Program-made: the position numbers and the translations under genes
Shown: positions 61,777 through 64,000 of the stretch, piece by piece
How positions within the stretch are numbered: the first letter of the stretch is position 1
Layout: the number at the start of each line of letters is the position of its first letter
DNA from: Rudanella lutea DSM 19387
GTDB taxonomy: Bacteria; Bacteroidota; Bacteroidia; Cytophagales; Spirosomataceae
DNA length: 64,000 nucleotides
NCBI RefSeq assembly: GCF_000383955.1
Contig: NZ_KB913013.1
Span: 1,828,277 to 1,892,276, forward strand
Direction: 5' to 3'
The notes under the pieces: model-generated
Database searches by the model: none
What the model was told of the DNA's origin: nothing
Seen by the model: the letters and a program-made list of their open reading frames with translations, nothing else

Positions 61777-63021
61777 ATGTACAGTATTCGTGCTCATTTT
61801 CTTCTAGTTGTAGCCCTTTCACTAACATTGACCCCTATATGGGCACAAAAAGTGCCTTTTCGAGAACTTGAGCAGAAAATCTACCGTCTTAACAATCAAT
61901 TAAAGTACACAGAGTCGCAGGCCTTGTTGTTGCCCGTTTTGGAGAGCGACCTGTACAGTGCCCCTGAGAAATATCAGGCCGCGCTCTTGCTTTCGTACAC
62001 GTACAAGCGGGTGTACGACTACCAGTCAACGTTGCGGTTTCTGGCAACGGCCCGTCGCTTTGCCGATCAAACCCCCAACCGGGATAAGTATCTGGCCACC
62101 ATCGCAAGCCAGGAAGCCTTTGTCTACTTCGATATTCAGGAGTACGCTAAAGCCGACAGCCTCATGAAACGGCTGGAGACCACGTATTTCCGGCATATCG
62201 ATCAGGAGAATAAAGCCAAGCTGGTGATGCAACAGGGTTACCTGTTGTTTTTGAACAAGCAGTATGCCGAGGCCGAAGCCGCTTACGACCGCGCCCTTGG
62301 CTGGCTCCGAACGTCGTCGCCCTGTGACCTCCCGATGATTCTGGTCAAAAAAATGCAGCTTTACGCGGCCACTAACCAGATGGATAGGCTTCGGGGTGCG
62401 CTGCGCCAGTCATCGGCACAGGCCGACTCGTGCGGTATCATCAAATACCACCTCTATGCCTACGAAGAACTCCTGAATATATACCGCAAACGAAACGATA
62501 CCCGGGGCATTACCACGACCACCCAAACCCTCGACTCGCTTCGAAAACTGTACGCTCAGCAGGAAAAGCTCTCAGCCCTGCACAATCAGAAAGAGACCAT
62601 TCTGCTGCGCGATAAAGAAGACCAGTTGAATACCGAACGGACCAACCGCCAACTGGTGACGGCATTGGCAATCGGGCTTTTGCTGGCCAGTATTGGGCTA
62701 CTTACCTGGCTGGTTACCTACCGACGTAAACAGGCTCGCATTGAGACTGAGCTAAGGCAGATGAAGGCAGAACTGGAGCATTACCTCACACTAAGCAAAA
62801 CTGCCCAACACGAAGCGATCCTGACCGAGCAATCGTACCTCAACACTCTGTCGGAACGGCAACGCGAGGTGCTCAACTACATGGCCGAAGGATTATCGAA
62901 CCGCGAGATCGCCGATAAACTCTTTATCTCGGAAAATACAGTCAAATACCACATCAAAAACATCTATCAGTTACTCGACATTAAAGACCGAAAAGAGTTT
63001 CTGGTGAATATTAAGAAGTAA
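61777..63021 (+). CDS. Membrane-anchored TPR-LuxR transcriptional regulator
   Basis: 414 residues from MYSIRAHFLLVVALSLTL (signal or anchor). A periplasmic TPR-like helical repeat region (about 25-260), one helix near 290-310 (ALAIGLLLASIGLLTWLV), a coiled coil (ELRQMKAELEHYL) and a C-terminal LuxR HTH (LSERQREVLNYMAEGLSNRE, then IADKLFISENTVKYHIKNIY). The layout suggests a one-component sensor reading a periplasmic signal with the DNA-binding domain in the cytosol. The adjacent ABC exporter operon is a candidate target. Confidence 0.82.
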   Translation: MYSIRAHFLLVVALSLTLTPIWAQKVPFRELEQKIYRLNNQLKYTESQALLLPVLESDLYSAPEKYQAALLLSYTYKRVYDYQSTLRFLATARRFADQTPNRDKYLATIASQEAFVYFDIQEYAKADSLMKRLETTYFRHIDQENKAKLVMQQGYLLFLNKQYAEAEAAYDRALGWLRTSSPCDLPMILVKKMQLYAATNQMDRLRGALRQSSAQADSCGIIKYHLYAYEELLNIYRKRNDTRGITTTTQTLDSLRKLYAQQEKLSALHNQKETILLRDKEDQLNTERTNRQLVTALAIGLLLASIGLLTWLVTYRRKQARIETELRQMKAELEHYLTLSKTAQHEAILTEQSYLNTLSERQREVLNYMAEGLSNREIADKLFISENTVKYHIKNIYQLLDIKDRKEFLVNIKK

Positions 63022-63046
63022 CCAAATAACCATAGATAACAATTTG

Positions 63047-63070
63047 CAGACTACCCGATGGGGTAGTCTG
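63047..63070 (+). terminator. Hairpin downstream of the TPR-LuxR gene
   Basis: Perfect 10-bp arms CAGACTACCC/GGGTAGTCTG with the loop GATG; no T-run follows. Confidence 0.5.
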
Positions 63071-63283
63071 TGTAAAATGGCCGTCAAACTACCCGTTAGG
63101 ACAAGCAAAAGCCTACACAAAATTGATAGGTTTGGATAGTTAATCCGTCGACAGGCAAAACAGGTTTATTCTGTTAATCGAATTATCTAACCCATAAAAA
63201 CGTGAAATCTGTAGTATTGCATTGGTTTGGTTACCGGTAAAAACGGTACCTGTTCCGACTAAATCGAGGCAAACTACACAACC

Positions 63284-63318
63284 TAAAGAAGGCCGGATCG
63301 TATGACCCGGCCTTCTTG
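63284..63318 (-). terminator. Terminator of the symporter gene
   Basis: AAGAAGGCCGG (63286-63296)/CCGGCCTTCTT (63307-63317), 10-nt loop, followed on the minus strand by a short T tract. Confidence 0.7.
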
Positions 63319-63346
63319 GCATAACGTTTTATGTTGAATCGTTTCC

Positions 63347-64000
63347 TTACAGCTCTTCATCCACTGGCACTTCGCGGCCGGGGTGATACTCCCCTTCCCA
63401 CTTCGCAACCACGGCTGTAGCCACCGCATTACCCGCTACACTCGTAGCCGAGCGGCCCATGTCGAGGAAGGGGTCGATGCCGAGAATAAGGGCCAGCCCT
63501 TCGGGGGGCAGGTCGAACATGGCCATGGTGCCGGCAATCACTACGAGCGAGGCCCGGGGAACGCCCGCAATGCCTTTTGACGTCACCATCAGGGTCAGCA
63601 ACATCAGCACCTGTTGCTCAAGCGTGAGGGGCACGCCGTAAGCCTGTGCCAGAAAACCCGTGGCAAAGGTCATGTACATCATGGAACCGTCGAGGTTGAA
63701 CGAGTATCCCAGCGGCAACACAAATCCAATAATCCGCGACGAGATACCGAAGCTCTCAAGAGCTTTGATCTGCTGCGGCAGCGAAGCCTCCGAACTCGCC
63801 GTACTAAACGACAGCAGCAAGGCGTCTTTGACCTGTGCCATCAATTTGAAGAACGGAATACCTACTACCGTACAAACGGCAAACAGCACCACAAAAATGA
63901 AGAACAGCAACCCGCCGAAGAAGCAGATAAGCAGGTACGCGTACGAAACCAGAATACCGAGCCCTTTGGCCGCCACAACGGCGGTCATGGCGCCCAGCAC
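63347..64000 (-). CDS. Dicarboxylate/amino acid:cation symporter (DAACS), 5' end cut by window
   Basis: 217 C-terminal residues. The GltP/DctA hallmarks are present: the serine-rich hairpin STASSEASLP, NLDGSMMYM (Na+/substrate), the second hairpin region KGIAGVPRAS and DMGRSATSVAGNAVAT. It carries glutamate, aspartate or C4-dicarboxylates with H+ or Na+. The N-terminal half is outside the window. Confidence 0.9.
   Translation of the reverse strand: MLGAMTAVVAAKGLGILVSYAYLLICFFGGLLFFIFVVLFAVCTVVGIPFFKLMAQVKDALLLSFSTASSEASLPQQIKALESFGISSRIIGFVLPLGYSFNLDGSMMYMTFATGFLAQAYGVPLTLEQQVLMLLTLMVTSKGIAGVPRASLVVIAGTMAMFDLPPEGLALILGIDPFLDMGRSATSVAGNAVATAVVAKWEGEYHPGREVPVDEEL

Larger units (their letters stand above)
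63022..63346. other. Intergenic region between TPR-LuxR gene and symporter gene
   Basis: 325 bp without a gene. It holds two hairpins listed separately. The AT-rich middle (63120-63230) shows no ORF, promoter match or repeat that I trust. Confidence 0.5.

Noticed and set aside
1-64000. tRNA, rRNA or riboswitch genes
   Set aside because: No TPsiC-like GGTTCGA with matching acceptor stem, rRNA segment or known riboswitch core was found by eye; a covariance scan could still reveal one.

Overview
The window comes from a GC-rich Bacteroidota chromosome, most likely order Cytophagales, family Spirosomataceae (Spirosoma/Rudanella-like). The grounds are a SusC/SusD pair with a CRTAC1/UnbV lipoprotein, GWxTD and DUF2911 proteins, GEVED-containing M43 proteases, a short NAD-type 6-phosphogluconate dehydrogenase, a Bacteroidota-style Ccm cluster, and several Bacteroidota-type promoters (-7 TAnnTTTG with a T-rich -33). 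No rRNA, tRNA, CRISPR array, transposase or prophage block was seen. Genus assignment is inference.

Layout. 1-3.3 kb: two DUF2157-like membrane proteins, divergent from a FAN1-like VRR-NUC nuclease. 3.3-10 kb: secreted M43 protease, methyltransferase, small cytochrome c, RlmB, GWxTD lipoprotein, second methyltransferase. 10.3-14 kb: tail-collar protein, a large FG-GAP/Ig-like secreted protein whose 3' end looks broken, and a rhodanese. 14-18.5 kb: bestrophin, DapF, ribosomal protein L19, Nnr and an unannotated 54-residue membrane protein. 18.6-21 kb: FeoB and FeoA. 21.3-27 kb: cytochrome c maturation operon ccmB-ccmC-ccmD-ccmE-ccmF, with a toxin-antitoxin pair wedged between ccmE and ccmF. 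27-36.6 kb: CorC-like protein, M20 deacetylase, trypsin-like protein, second M43 protease, lipoprotein, DUF937-OmpA protein, fatty acid desaturase, DUF2911 protein. 36.8-39.5 kb: GMC oxidoreductase and META-domain lipoprotein. 39.5-48.2 kb: SusC-SusD-CRTAC1 nutrient-uptake operon. 48.4-54.7 kb: 6PGDH, lipoprotein, SixA, class V aminotransferase, methyltransferase, a conserved 180-aa protein, XerD. 54.8-64 kb: AroQ, a second toxin-antitoxin pair, SerC-like aminotransferase, DUF1304, MarC, a MazG-like protein, a lipoprotein, a NatA/NatB-type ABC exporter, a membrane-anchored TPR-LuxR regulator, and a truncated dicarboxylate/amino acid symporter.

The strongest unexplained signal is a set of about a dozen intergenic palindromes of 70-115 bp. 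Their arms are built from degenerate iterated words of about 8-14 nt. The words differ between elements (AATGAACAATG-type, CAGTTTACAGTT-type, GTGAAAGAGCG-type, ATGAGCGATGA-type, ACACGGATT-type), but the architecture is the same. Many fill the entire spacer between two genes, often inside an operon (feoA-feoB, ccmB-ccmC, ABC ATPase-permease), and some supply or abut stop and start codons. Two further long hairpins (52875-52990 and 53606-53678) flank the 180-aa gene.
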